This document shows positions 39,454 to 48,258 of a stretch of 52,276 bases of DNA, in pieces. A model generated the notes under the pieces. It did not search any database and was not told where the DNA came from. It was given only the letters and a program-made list of their open reading frames with translations. A program made the position numbers and the translations under genes. How positions within the stretch are numbered: position 1 is the first letter of the stretch; each line of letters opens with the position of its first letter. Source of the stretch: Gemmatimonadota bacterium (lineage in GTDB: Bacteria; Gemmatimonadota; Gemmatimonadetes; Palauibacterales; Palauibacteraceae); contig JAJDWE010000024.1 in the NCBI GenBank assembly GCA_022825725.1, forward strand, positions 1-52,276, in the 5' to 3' direction.

Positions 39454-41436
39454 TCAGCGCGAGTTCGGCCTGCCGCTGCCGGACCGCTTCTCCTCCTGAT
39501 CCGTCGCGGCGGGGGCCCACGGGTCGTCGATGCCGGCGCCGGGGCACGAGTCGCCCGTGTCCAGGAAGTGCGTGTGCAGGCACTCGAGCGTGGAGCCGAG
39601 ACGCGTCAGCAAGTCGACCGTCTCCGGGAACGGGACGCGGGTGAAGAACCCGGCGCGGCCGCCGCGCGCCATGTCCGCCGTGGACTGCCCGAGGCGGGTG
39701 ATCGCGGTGACGTCCCCGCCCTGCGACACGAGGTATTCGATGAGTTCGTTGTCGCCGCGCGACGCGGCGTAGTGCATCGGCGTGTAGAGCCAGGAGTCGC
39801 GCTGGTCGACGTCCGCGCCGAGTTCCTCGATCAGGTACTTCACGGCGGGGATGAACTGGTCGGGCCGGTTGCGGACGCTGAACGCGCCCAGGCCCAGATA
39901 ACCTCCGCCCGCGGCGGCGTGGATCGGCCAGGCGTTGGGCGCGCCCTCCGGGATCCAGGGCAGCGCGGAGTCCTCCTGCTGACGGCCGTCCTGCTGACGG
40001 CGCTCCCGCATTCCGACCTCGGGCCAGCGCGTGGGGATGTGCGGATCCGCGCCGTGCGCGACGAGCAGCTTCATCGCCTCGAGATCCTGGGCGAAGGCCG
40101 CCCGCCAGAACGGCGTCGCCCCCGTGAGGTCGATCCCCATCTTCGTGAGGCCGTATTCCCAGTACCAGAGGTGCGTGTTCAGGCGCGGGTTGGGATCGGC
40201 TCCGGCCTCGAGCAGCGCGCGGAGCACCTCCATGTGCCCGGCGTCCTGCAGGTCCTGCGCGCGCGGCTGCGGGTAGTTGGACTTCGGGGCCCACTGCGTC
40301 TGGAGGATGGCGAAGAGGGGCGTGGCGCCGTCCGTCGAGGCGGCGAGATCGGGATCGGCACCGCGCTCGATGAGGGCGAGCGCCAGGTCGAACTGGCCGT
40401 TGAGCGCCGCCATGAGCAGCGGGCTCGTGGCGTCCGCGCTCACCTGGTCGATGTCCGCGCCGCCGTCGAGGAGCGCCGTGGCCGCTTCGATGTGGCCCTC
40501 GCGGGCCGCGTGCAGCAGCGCGGTCATGCCGCCGGTCCGGCCGACGAGCACCTCGCGGTACGGGGGACGGATGAGGTCGGGACCGCCCGGATAGTCGGGC
40601 CCCGTGCGGCCGAGCGAATGTGCGCTGACCTCGCCGACATCGTAGCCGGAGCGGAGGAACTCGCGCTGGGCGCGGATGGCCGCCTGCACGCGGGCCGGGC
40701 CGGGCTCGCCCGGCCACTCGGCGTCGGGATCCACCTCGGGCCCGTACGGTCCGAGCGTCTCCGGCGGCGCGCCGATCAGGTCGCGCATGCGGCGGTTGGC
40801 TTCCCGGTCCAGCGCCAGGCTGGGCAGGACGTCGACCACGGCGGTCGCGATGCCGGGGTCGGCGCCGGCTTCGAGCAGCGCGGCCGCGGCGGCCGGCCGG
40901 TTCGCGGCGGCGGCGAACATCAGGGGGGTCTGCCCCGCCGACCCCTCCCGGGCGTTCGGATCCGCGCCGTGGTCGAGCAGCGCGGCCACGGCCGACCGGC
41001 CGTCTACGGCGGCGGCGGCGAGGTGCAGCGCGGTCACGCCGCTGTTCGTCGTCGCGGCGTTCGCGGCGGCCCCGGCCTCGAGCAGGAGCGCGACGACGGG
41101 CCCGTGCCCTCCGCGGGCAGCGAGGTGCAGCGGCGCATAGCGGCCGATCCGCGTCCCGGCGTCCACCGCCGCACCCGCATCGATCAGCGCCGCGGCGACG
41201 TCCGCGTGGCCGCGCTCGGCGGCGAAGTGCAGCGCCGTCATCCCGTCGCCGCGCGCCGCACTCACGTCCGCCCCATCCTTCACGAGCGCCCGCACGACCT
41301 CCGCCGCCCCGTCGCGCGCCGCTTCGAGCAGCCGGTCACCGGAGCTGGCTGCTCCATCCTGCGCGACCGAGCCCGCCGGGAGGAGGGCCGACAGCAGGAG
41401 CGCGACCGCGAAGCGCCGCCTCATCCCGTTCCTCAT
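39454..41436 (-). CDS. exported ankyrin-repeat protein
   Basis: A 660-residue protein: signal peptide (FAVALLLSALLPAGSVAQ), then two ankyrin arrays (about 33-190 and 290-620) with canonical units such as DGMTALHFAAERGHADVAAA and GMTALLHAAREGHIEAATAL. The spacer (~200-285) and the Cys-containing C-terminus (ECLHTHFLDTGDSCPG) are non-repeat. ATG 41436 overlaps the DUF1552 stop (ATGA). Ankyrin proteins next to DUF1592-DUF1552 genes recur in soil and marine bacteria; the role is unknown, presumably protein binding in the periplasm. Confidence 0.9.
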   Translation of the reverse strand: MRNGMRRRFAVALLLSALLPAGSVAQDGAASSGDRLLEAARDGAAEVVRALVKDGADVSAARGDGMTALHFAAERGHADVAAALIDAGAAVDAGTRIGRYAPLHLAARGGHGPVVALLLEAGAAANAATTNSGVTALHLAAAAVDGRSAVAALLDHGADPNAREGSAGQTPLMFAAAANRPAAAAALLEAGADPGIATAVVDVLPSLALDREANRRMRDLIGAPPETLGPYGPEVDPDAEWPGEPGPARVQAAIRAQREFLRSGYDVGEVSAHSLGRTGPDYPGGPDLIRPPYREVLVGRTGGMTALLHAAREGHIEAATALLDGGADIDQVSADATSPLLMAALNGQFDLALALIERGADPDLAASTDGATPLFAILQTQWAPKSNYPQPRAQDLQDAGHMEVLRALLEAGADPNPRLNTHLWYWEYGLTKMGIDLTGATPFWRAAFAQDLEAMKLLVAHGADPHIPTRWPEVGMRERRQQDGRQQEDSALPWIPEGAPNAWPIHAAAGGGYLGLGAFSVRNRPDQFIPAVKYLIEELGADVDQRDSWLYTPMHYAASRGDNELIEYLVSQGGDVTAITRLGQSTADMARGGRAGFFTRVPFPETVDLLTRLGSTLECLHTHFLDTGDSCPGAGIDDPWAPAATDQEEKRSGSGRPNSR

Positions 41437-42857
41437 CTCGCGCCGCTCCCCGGGGCCGCCTCGCCCGTGAATTCGAGCGGAAAGATCCCGTCGCTGTCGC
41501 CGAAGGTGGCCATCTCCGGGTGTCCGATCTTCCGCATGAGGCTCACGAACGCGTTCGCCATCGGGGTCCCGTCCGGCGCCCGCAGATGGACGCCGCCCTC
41601 GAGCGCCCCGTTGGCCCCGCCCATGAGCAGCAGCGGGGCCCGCCGGTGGTTGTGGAGGTTCCCATCCGCCATCGGCGACCCCCACACGATCGCCGTCTTG
41701 TCGAGCAGCGACGCGTCGCCCTCCACCGTGTCCCGCATTTTTTCCAGGAAGTACGCGACCTGCCCGAGCCGATACGTGTTGATCTTGTTGAAATCCATGA
41801 TGTCCTCGGGGACGTTCCCGTGGTGCGAAGCCCCGTGGACGGACTTCGTCGTCCCGCTTTCCGGGAAGGTCCGGTTGGACTGGTCGAAGCCGGTCTTGAA
41901 GGTGATGATGCGCGTGAGGTCGGTCTGCAGCGCGAGCAGTTGCAGGTCGAACATCAGCTGCATGTGTTCCTCGAAGGAGTCGGGGACCCCGGAGGGCGCC
42001 TCCGGCATCTCCCGTTCCTCCCCGCTCGAGTTGCGCGCCTCGACGAGCTGGATCCGGCGCTCGATCTCGCGGATGTGCTCGACGTATTCGTCCAGCGCGA
42101 CCCGGTCCGCCGCGCCCAGCGTCCTCCTGAGCCGGGCGACCTCGGTCGCGATCCAGTCGATCATGCTGCGATCCGTGCGGCGCCGCGCCGCGCGGTCCTC
42201 GGCCGAGTCCCCGGCGCCGAACAGGCGTTCGAACACGACGCGCGGCTCCCGGATCGCCGGCAGCGGCTGGTTCGGCGACGCCCACGCGAGCGATGTCGTG
42301 TATGCGCAGTGGTAGTTGTACGCACAGCCCCCGCCGCGATCGATGCCCTCGATGCAGAGTTCGAGCGAGGGGAGCACCGTCTCCCGCCCGAAGCGCTGCG
42401 CGTGCAACTGGTCGAGCGAGGTGCCGAGGAAGATGTCGGAGCCCTGCGTCTGCTTCGGATGCGCCTGGGTGAGGAACACGGCCGTCGACCGGTCGTGGTC
42501 GCCGCCGATCTCCTCTGCCCGGAACGCTTCCGCCGAGCGGCAGTCCGTGTTGCTCACGATCGTCGTGTACTCGCGGAACGCCTCCAGCGGCTTGAGCTGG
42601 CTGTCCGTCACGAGTTCGAAGTCGCGGCCCGTCGCCGCGGGCGCGAACAGGTGACGGTCGTCGCCCCAGTCGCTCGAACCCGCCACCCCCATCGACTCCT
42701 CGATGCAGACGAGGCGCGTGAACTCCGCCGCCTTCATCGGGTCGGCCCAGAGCCGCCCGGCGGGGACCATCGCGTCGAGCAGGGGCAGCGCGACGCTGGC
42801 GCCGGCCCCCCGGAGAAAAGTGCGGCGCGAGAGGTGTGTACCGGTGATGTAGTTCAT
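41433..42857 (-). CDS. DUF1552 protein, sulfatase-like, exported
   Basis: The 474-residue product begins HLSRRTFLRGAGASVALPLL, a twin-arginine signal (SRRTFLRG), followed by the DUF1552 body: GVAGSSDWGDDRHLFAPAA, GSDIFLGTSLDQL and HHGNVPEDIMDFNKINTYRL. DUF1552 proteins belong to the alkaline-phosphatase-like group and almost always sit beside DUF1592/1588/1585 proteins. Start overlaps the DUF1592 stop. Tat export suggests folding with a bound cofactor. Confidence 0.9.
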   Translation of the reverse strand: MNYITGTHLSRRTFLRGAGASVALPLLDAMVPAGRLWADPMKAAEFTRLVCIEESMGVAGSSDWGDDRHLFAPAATGRDFELVTDSQLKPLEAFREYTTIVSNTDCRSAEAFRAEEIGGDHDRSTAVFLTQAHPKQTQGSDIFLGTSLDQLHAQRFGRETVLPSLELCIEGIDRGGGCAYNYHCAYTTSLAWASPNQPLPAIREPRVVFERLFGAGDSAEDRAARRRTDRSMIDWIATEVARLRRTLGAADRVALDEYVEHIREIERRIQLVEARNSSGEEREMPEAPSGVPDSFEEHMQLMFDLQLLALQTDLTRIITFKTGFDQSNRTFPESGTTKSVHGASHHGNVPEDIMDFNKINTYRLGQVAYFLEKMRDTVEGDASLLDKTAIVWGSPMADGNLHNHRRAPLLLMGGANGALEGGVHLRAPDGTPMANAFVSLMRKIGHPEMATFGDSDGIFPLEFTGEAAPGSGAR

Positions 42858-45355
42858 GAGCCTGCTCCACTTCCCGTGCGGTCTTCCGTTGCCACCTCAT
42901 CGTCCACCGCGGGCGCGGGACGCGCCATCCGGAAGGGGTCGCTGTTCACGACGCCGAGGATGAACGAGGACAAGCGGTAGTCGTTGGCTTCCGCTTCGCG
43001 TGCGATGGCCCGGATCCCGGGCTGGTCGAAGTACTCCGCGCGGCGTCCCGTCGCGTACGCGAGCAGGTGCGCGGTGAAGTTCCGGACAAGCGGGATCGGC
43101 CGCTTCATGAGGACGTGGACGAGTTCCGCCGGCGTGCTCACGTCGGTCCCGTCGTAGTAGGTCCCCCGCGTATCGAGCGCGACGCCGTTCTCGCGCACGC
43201 GCACCCGCCCCGTCACGTCGTAGTTGTCGAGCGCGAGCCCGATCGGGTCCATGAACCGGTGGCAGGCGCGGCACGTCGGACTGGCCGCGTGCATCTCGAG
43301 CCGCTCCCGCGTCGTCAGCAGCCGCCCCGACCGGGCGGATTCCGTCTCGTCGAAGGCGGGGATGTCGGGCGGCGGGGGCGGAGGCGGCGTGCCCATGAGC
43401 ACCTCCATCACCCACTTCCCGCGCAGCACCGGCGACGTGCGCGCGGACATCGACGTGAGGAGCAGCACGCTCCCGTGTCCAAGCACCCCGCGCCGGCTGT
43501 GGTCCGGATAGCTCACCCGCCGGAACTCGGGTCCCGACACCCCCGGGATCCCGTAGTGGCCGGCGAGGCGCTCGTTCAGGAAGGTGTAGTCCGCCGTGAA
43601 CAGCTCGAGCAGGCTCCGGTCCTCCCGGACGAGGTGATCGAAGAAGAGTTGCGTCTCCCGCACCAGGTCCTCGCGAAGCTGACCGGTGAAGTCCGGGTAG
43701 AGGTAGGGCTCGGGCTGGTTGTCCTCCGCGTCTTGCAGCCGCAGCCACTGCGAGGCGAAGCGCGTCGAGAGCGCCTCCGCGCGCGGGTCCGCGAGCATCC
43801 GGCGCACCTGCCCCTCGAGGACCGCCGGATCCGAGAGCCGCCGCTCCGCGGCCAGCGTCAGCAGTTCGTCGTCCGGACTCGCCGCCCAGAGGAAGAACGA
43901 GAGACGCGAGGCGAGGTCCACGTCCGCGATCCGGTAGCTTTCGCCGGGCGCGACCTCGGACGGCGCCTGCTCGAGACGGAAGATGAAAGAGGGGTTGGCG
44001 AGGATCGCCTGGAGCGCGGTCCGGACGCCGATCTCGAAACCGTCCTCCGCCGCGGCGTCGTCGTAGAAGGCCATGGGCCCCGCGAGATCGTCCTCCGTAA
44101 TCGGCCGCCGGTACGCCTCGCGCCCGAGCCGGGTCACGATCGCCTCCGCGCACGCCCGAGCCTCCGCCGACGCGACCGGCGCCTCCGCCTCGGCCGCCTC
44201 CGCCGGCCCATCCTGACCGGGATGGCAGTGGAAGATCTTCCGCCGGCTCGCCGTCCCGGAGAGTCCGGAACTGCGGCGGGGACCCGTGATCATCAGCTCG
44301 CTCAGGTGGGGGAGCGCGGTGATCCCGTAGTTCGCCCATGCCTGAGAGTCCTCGCCGCCGACGAAGGACCAGCCGGGCGTCTTCAGGCGGTCCTCGTACG
44401 GTCCCTCGATCGTGCGCACGAACGCCGCCGCGACCTGGCGCTGGCCCGCCTTCACGAAGATGGGTTCCGTGCGGATCGGCACCGTCGAGCGCCCGCCGTG
44501 CTCGAGGCCGAGGAGGGCGACCCCTTCTCCGTCGATCGAGATGTCGACGTCCTGGAAGCCGGTCCCCTGCCCGAAGAGCGTCTCGACCGAGACCACGTAC
44601 TCTCCGTCCACCGGGAAGTCGTGGGTCACGACCATCCCGCCGCGCGTCCCGTACGGCGTGCCCTCGATGTGATCCCAGGCATGCTGCGAGACGTCGATCG
44701 GGTTCGTGTACTTGGCGGTCTTCGAGAGGGCGGCCGGGTTGCCGACGGCTATCCGGCTCACCTCCGTGGCGGCCCTGAGGTAGGCCTCGAGGAGCGTGGT
44801 CGAGAGGCCCTGCGCGTCCGACATGTTGTCGAAGGCGCCGAGGTAGGTGTCCGCCGGAAGCCAGCGGCCGGCGTCGATCTCGAGGTCGAGGAGGTCGCGG
44901 ATCACGCGCTCGTATTCGGCCCGGTTCAGCCGCTGGAAACGCCGGGAGCCGGGGTTCCGGTCGCGGGCGGCCTCGCGGTCGACCACCGTCTCGAGCGTCT
45001 CGACGAGGGCGAGGAGCGTGTCCGGCGAGGGGCGCCGCTGGCCCGGAGGCGGCATCATCCCGGCGCGGAGCTTCCGGATCATCTTCTCCGCCGTGGGGGC
45101 CCGCTCGTGCGCCGCCTCCACGTCGAACGTCTCCAGCGTGAGGTTCCCGCGCAGGAGGCGCTCGTTGTGACAGCGGACGCAGTAGCGCTGGACGACCGCC
45201 GTCAGATCCGCCGTGTCCGCGAGGGCAGCGACGTCCTGCACCGCGAGCGCGGGCGGCGGCGCGACCGGCGCTGCGGCGGGCGCACCGCTCCCGGTCGGCC
45301 CGCCGACCACGGCGAGCCAGAACCACAGGATGGCGCCTGCGCCAAGTGTTTTCAT
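42854..45355 (-). CDS. DUF1587/1592/1588/1585 cytochrome-like exported protein
   Basis: An 833-residue periplasmic protein. After a signal peptide, VVQRYCVRCHNERLLRGNL has a CxxCH heme-c site (Cys59, Cys62, His63). Then LNRAEYERVIRDLLDLEIDA (DUF1587), the DUF1595/1592 region with ILANPSFIFRLEQ, DUF1588 with RRGVLGHGSVLLLTSMSART, and C-terminal DUF1585 with TCRACHRFMDPIGLALDNYD, a further CxxCH. This multi-domain layout is abundant in Planctomycetes and Gemmatimonadota-like genomes. It heads the seven-gene exported-protein operon. It may shuttle electrons to an oxidative step; substrate unknown. Confidence 0.92.
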   Translation of the reverse strand: MKTLGAGAILWFWLAVVGGPTGSGAPAAAPVAPPPALAVQDVAALADTADLTAVVQRYCVRCHNERLLRGNLTLETFDVEAAHERAPTAEKMIRKLRAGMMPPPGQRRPSPDTLLALVETLETVVDREAARDRNPGSRRFQRLNRAEYERVIRDLLDLEIDAGRWLPADTYLGAFDNMSDAQGLSTTLLEAYLRAATEVSRIAVGNPAALSKTAKYTNPIDVSQHAWDHIEGTPYGTRGGMVVTHDFPVDGEYVVSVETLFGQGTGFQDVDISIDGEGVALLGLEHGGRSTVPIRTEPIFVKAGQRQVAAAFVRTIEGPYEDRLKTPGWSFVGGEDSQAWANYGITALPHLSELMITGPRRSSGLSGTASRRKIFHCHPGQDGPAEAAEAEAPVASAEARACAEAIVTRLGREAYRRPITEDDLAGPMAFYDDAAAEDGFEIGVRTALQAILANPSFIFRLEQAPSEVAPGESYRIADVDLASRLSFFLWAASPDDELLTLAAERRLSDPAVLEGQVRRMLADPRAEALSTRFASQWLRLQDAEDNQPEPYLYPDFTGQLREDLVRETQLFFDHLVREDRSLLELFTADYTFLNERLAGHYGIPGVSGPEFRRVSYPDHSRRGVLGHGSVLLLTSMSARTSPVLRGKWVMEVLMGTPPPPPPPDIPAFDETESARSGRLLTTRERLEMHAASPTCRACHRFMDPIGLALDNYDVTGRVRVRENGVALDTRGTYYDGTDVSTPAELVHVLMKRPIPLVRNFTAHLLAYATGRRAEYFDQPGIRAIAREAEANDYRLSSFILGVVNSDPFRMARPAPAVDDEVATEDRTGSGAGS

Positions 45356-45459
45356 GCGCCGCCCTTCGAAGAACAGGGATGCGCGTGACCGCGCTTCAAC
45401 CCATCAACTTAAGAAAGAAGGCGCCCCGCCGGGAAGAGGTTCCGCGATTCCGGGACGGG

Positions 45460-45699
45460 TCAGCCGAGGTGTCGCGTACGCCCTTCCAGCGCCAGCTGGT
45501 AGTCGATACGCCGGCGCAGGTGCGTGTCGAAGCACCACTCGCACGTGGCGCGCCAGCGACCTCGGCCGGGGATGCGGTCGTCTTCCGGAATCTCGGCGCC
45601 GTGGGGGCAATCCGGCTCGTGGTGATGCACGGGACTGAGCCGCGCGTGCCATGGCGGCATGCCGATGGTGGGCCTTTTGGAACTCGTCACCGCGTTCAC
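45460..45699 (-). CDS. small putative zinc-finger protein
   Basis: A 79-residue ORF from GTG 45699, overlapping the stop of the 44-aa ORF. It has potential zinc ligands: HHHEPDCPHGAE followed by CEWCFDTHLRRR. Spacing suggests a two-part zinc finger or a fragment of an HNH-like protein. ATG 45660 is an alternative start. No family recognised. With its neighbour it may be a remnant of phage or plasmid DNA. Confidence 0.5.
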   Translation of the reverse strand: MNAVTSSKRPTIGMPPWHARLSPVHHHEPDCPHGAEIPEDDRIPGRGRWRATCEWCFDTHLRRRIDYQLALEGRTRHLG

Positions 45700-45830
45700 G
45701 GCAGCCTCACCTCCGGCCGCCGCGCATCCAGGTTGGCGATCTGCGACTGAAGATCGGCCATGTCGTGGCGAACGTGGATCAGGGATTCGCGGGCCGCCAC
45801 GATGAGGATGTCGGCAGTGCGTTCGTCCAT
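45696..45830 (-). CDS. 44-aa ORF, unrecognised
   Basis: ATG 45830 opens a helical, amphipathic 44-residue ORF (DILIVAARESLIHVRHDMAD). Its stop shares GTGA with the next start. A further ORF in another frame (45779-45919, TTG start, KLEHDAIRAELADRVADERV) overlaps it by 52 bases. Such packed small ORFs suggest mobile DNA. Coding status is uncertain. Confidence 0.35.
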   Translation of the reverse strand: MDERTADILIVAARESLIHVRHDMADLQSQIANLDARRPEVRLP

Positions 45831-45973
45831 CGGTCAACCCTCTCATCTGCAACCCGGTCGGCGAGTTCCGCCCGGATCGCATCGTGTTCCAGCTTATGGA
45901 AACGTGCGGAGGGCGGCAAAAGGTACCAACGTCGCCCCCAGGGTAGCGGCCGGGATCAACGGAGCATCAAGAG

Positions 45974-48256
45974 CTACGGGCGAGACCGGCCCGGCGCTCT
46001 CAACTGGTCGGCCGAAGGAAGACCTCGGGAGACGAGCACCTCGAGGTCGGCCGCGTCCGGGAAGAGGGACGCGACGGAGGCCGGATCCGCCGCGGCTCCG
46101 GCGAGCGTGCCGAGGCCGTCATGGCCACCGTCGAGGGTCGCAAGGTCGCGCACGATCCCGCGTACCCGGCCCGTCCGGGGGTCGCGGAGGATCGCGGCCG
46201 GCGGACCGCTCGCACCGCTCAGCGTCGCCATCCCTCCGGGCGCGGAGAGCACGACTGTCGCCAGCCTGTCCCTCCACGCCGGCGACACGGGCAACGCGAA
46301 GGCGAATCCCGACTCTCCGTCGCTGTCCCCGTCCGCGATCTCCTGCATGTCGAAGTTCAGCGAGAACAGCGTCTCGCCGTCGGCGGCCGTTCCGGTCAGC
46401 GTGTACGGCCCCCCGGACCGGGGAAGCTCCGGCGGAGCGTCGACGACGAAGGCCGGCTCCAGGAACGGCACGCCGTCGGCGTCGGCGCCGCCCCACAGCA
46501 GGAGGGTCCGCGCGGCATTGGCCCGCGCGCCGGCAGTTTCACCTTCCTCGCGGAGGCGGTGGTCGAGCGCCTTGGTGAAGCTGAAATCGCTGATCCAGCG
46601 CGGCCGGCAATAGGACATCAGGTCGGGGAAACGCGGATCGACCAGTGAACTGTCGGCGCCGTTGAAGCCCCACGCACCGATGGTTCCGCCGCTGTTCGGG
46701 TAGGCGGGATCCGGACCGCCGGCGCCCCCGCAGGGGGCATGCCGGAGGCTCATGTTGTGTCCGAGTTCGTGCGCCACCGTCGAGGAGTCGAGACGCGAGA
46801 TGCTGATCCGGCCGCCGATGTATCCCCGACCCCAAGTGTTCAACTCGTCCGTGAGATAGGGGGGGAGCCCGCCCATGTAGTAGCCGGTTCCGCCCTCGAG
46901 CACGCGAATCGCGCCGATCTCCGTCATCAACGCGGTGCTCGTCTGTGCCGTGGTGTAGATGGCCTCGCGCACGTCCACGGTGAACTCGGCGATGGGCAGC
47001 CACTGTCGCGACGGCTCGAACATGGTGTCGTCCTCCGTCAGATCCCGGACGCGACTCAGAAAGTCGTCGGACGGCTCCGCGGGGCGGACGACGGGCAGAT
47101 ACGTCAGGTGCAGCGGAGGCAGCGTTCGCGCGTCGATGGCCTTGCGGCCGGTCTCGGGGATCCGCCTCGCGATGCCGTGGCCGAGGCCGAGCGTCTCGTC
47201 CGGGTCGACTTCGACCACGAGTTCCAGGCCGGGTTGAACGATGGCGGCCGGGACTGCGGCGTTCGCCGACGTGTCGAGTCTGCCCTCCTCCACCCGGTGC
47301 GGGACCGTGCCTGCCGGGACCGCGATGTCGACGGTGTGCACCTCTTCGTCCCCCAGGTAAAATCGGGCGCGCACGGGCGGAAAGGCGACCGATTCCCCGG
47401 CTGGAGCCGTGAGGAACACGCGCAGCAGGGCCGGCCGGTCCGCCACCAGTGGAACCGGGAACCGGAACGATTGCACGGCCTGCGTGAGGTAGGCGGGGGA
47501 CACCTCGTTCTCGCAGAGAGCCACGCGCCGGCTCTGCAGCGCACCGAGCCAGGCCAGGAATTCGGGATCGGCGGGGGCGCACAGGCCCGTGCCGCCGGCA
47601 TGAAACGTGGTGAGGAGCCCGAGATCCTTCAGGCCCGCCGGGAGGACCCCCGACAGGTACGGGTTCGCGTTCAGGTACAGTTCCGTCAGCGCGACGAGAC
47701 CGGACAGTTCCGCCGGCACCGGGCCGGACAGCGCATTCCGCGAGAGAATGAGCTCGTTGAGCGACGTCAGTCTCCCCAGACCGGCAGGGATCGGGCCGGT
47801 CAGTTCGTTGTTCTCCAGCCTCAGTTCCCTGAGCGCCGGGAGGTCCCCGAGAGCCGACGGAATCGAATCCGAGAGGCCGTTGCCCCAGAGTCCCAGGATC
47901 CGGATTTCCGGGAGCCGGCCGATCTCTGCCGGGATCGGACCGGTCAGGTGGTTACGGTTGGCGTAGAATTCATGCAGCCTGGAGAGGTCGCCGATCTCCG
48001 GCGGGATGGAGCCCGCCAGATCGTTGTGGCCCAGGTACAGGATGCGAAGCTCGGAGAGTTGGCCGAGTTCGGGCGGAACTAGATCACATTCGTCCAGTGC
48101 GTTCCACGGACATCCACCAGTAGTCTTACAAGACGCTATGGGACAGTAGCTTACGGAGATAGCGCCAACGCACCGTGTCCCTTGAAGTCCAGCGGATTCC
48201 GGTGTATTCTTCCTTATGTAGTGATTTCTTATGTGATACACAACGGGAAGGAACAC
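45974..48256 (-). CDS. LRR-metzincin protease, 5' end lost to element insertion
   Basis: From about 48085 downward the frame encodes plant-type leucine-rich repeats (LGQLSELRILYLGHNDLAGS onward, about six), a linker, and a zinc protease with HELGHNMSLRHAPC (HExxHxxxxxH, metzincin), plus a beta-rich C-terminus. Upstream of VPPELGQL the sequence (Cys-rich, ending MFLPVVYHIRNHY at the start) is unlike LRR capping regions and overlaps the integrase promoter. No signal peptide remains. I infer that an integrative element replaced the signal and N-cap. A shortened protein may still be made but would probably not be exported. Confidence 0.8.
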   Translation of the reverse strand: MFLPVVYHIRNHYIRKNTPESAGLQGTRCVGAISVSYCPIASCKTTGGCPWNALDECDLVPPELGQLSELRILYLGHNDLAGSIPPEIGDLSRLHEFYANRNHLTGPIPAEIGRLPEIRILGLWGNGLSDSIPSALGDLPALRELRLENNELTGPIPAGLGRLTSLNELILSRNALSGPVPAELSGLVALTELYLNANPYLSGVLPAGLKDLGLLTTFHAGGTGLCAPADPEFLAWLGALQSRRVALCENEVSPAYLTQAVQSFRFPVPLVADRPALLRVFLTAPAGESVAFPPVRARFYLGDEEVHTVDIAVPAGTVPHRVEEGRLDTSANAAVPAAIVQPGLELVVEVDPDETLGLGHGIARRIPETGRKAIDARTLPPLHLTYLPVVRPAEPSDDFLSRVRDLTEDDTMFEPSRQWLPIAEFTVDVREAIYTTAQTSTALMTEIGAIRVLEGGTGYYMGGLPPYLTDELNTWGRGYIGGRISISRLDSSTVAHELGHNMSLRHAPCGGAGGPDPAYPNSGGTIGAWGFNGADSSLVDPRFPDLMSYCRPRWISDFSFTKALDHRLREEGETAGARANAARTLLLWGGADADGVPFLEPAFVVDAPPELPRSGGPYTLTGTAADGETLFSLNFDMQEIADGDSDGESGFAFALPVSPAWRDRLATVVLSAPGGMATLSGASGPPAAILRDPRTGRVRGIVRDLATLDGGHDGLGTLAGAAADPASVASLFPDAADLEVLVSRGLPSADQLRAPGRSRP

Positions 48257-48258
48257 CC

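Noticed and set aside
39100-42315. 1071-codon plus-strand frame over the ankyrin/DUF1552 genes
   Set aside because: Antisense shadow; the minus-strand genes have clear motifs and overlapping starts and stops.
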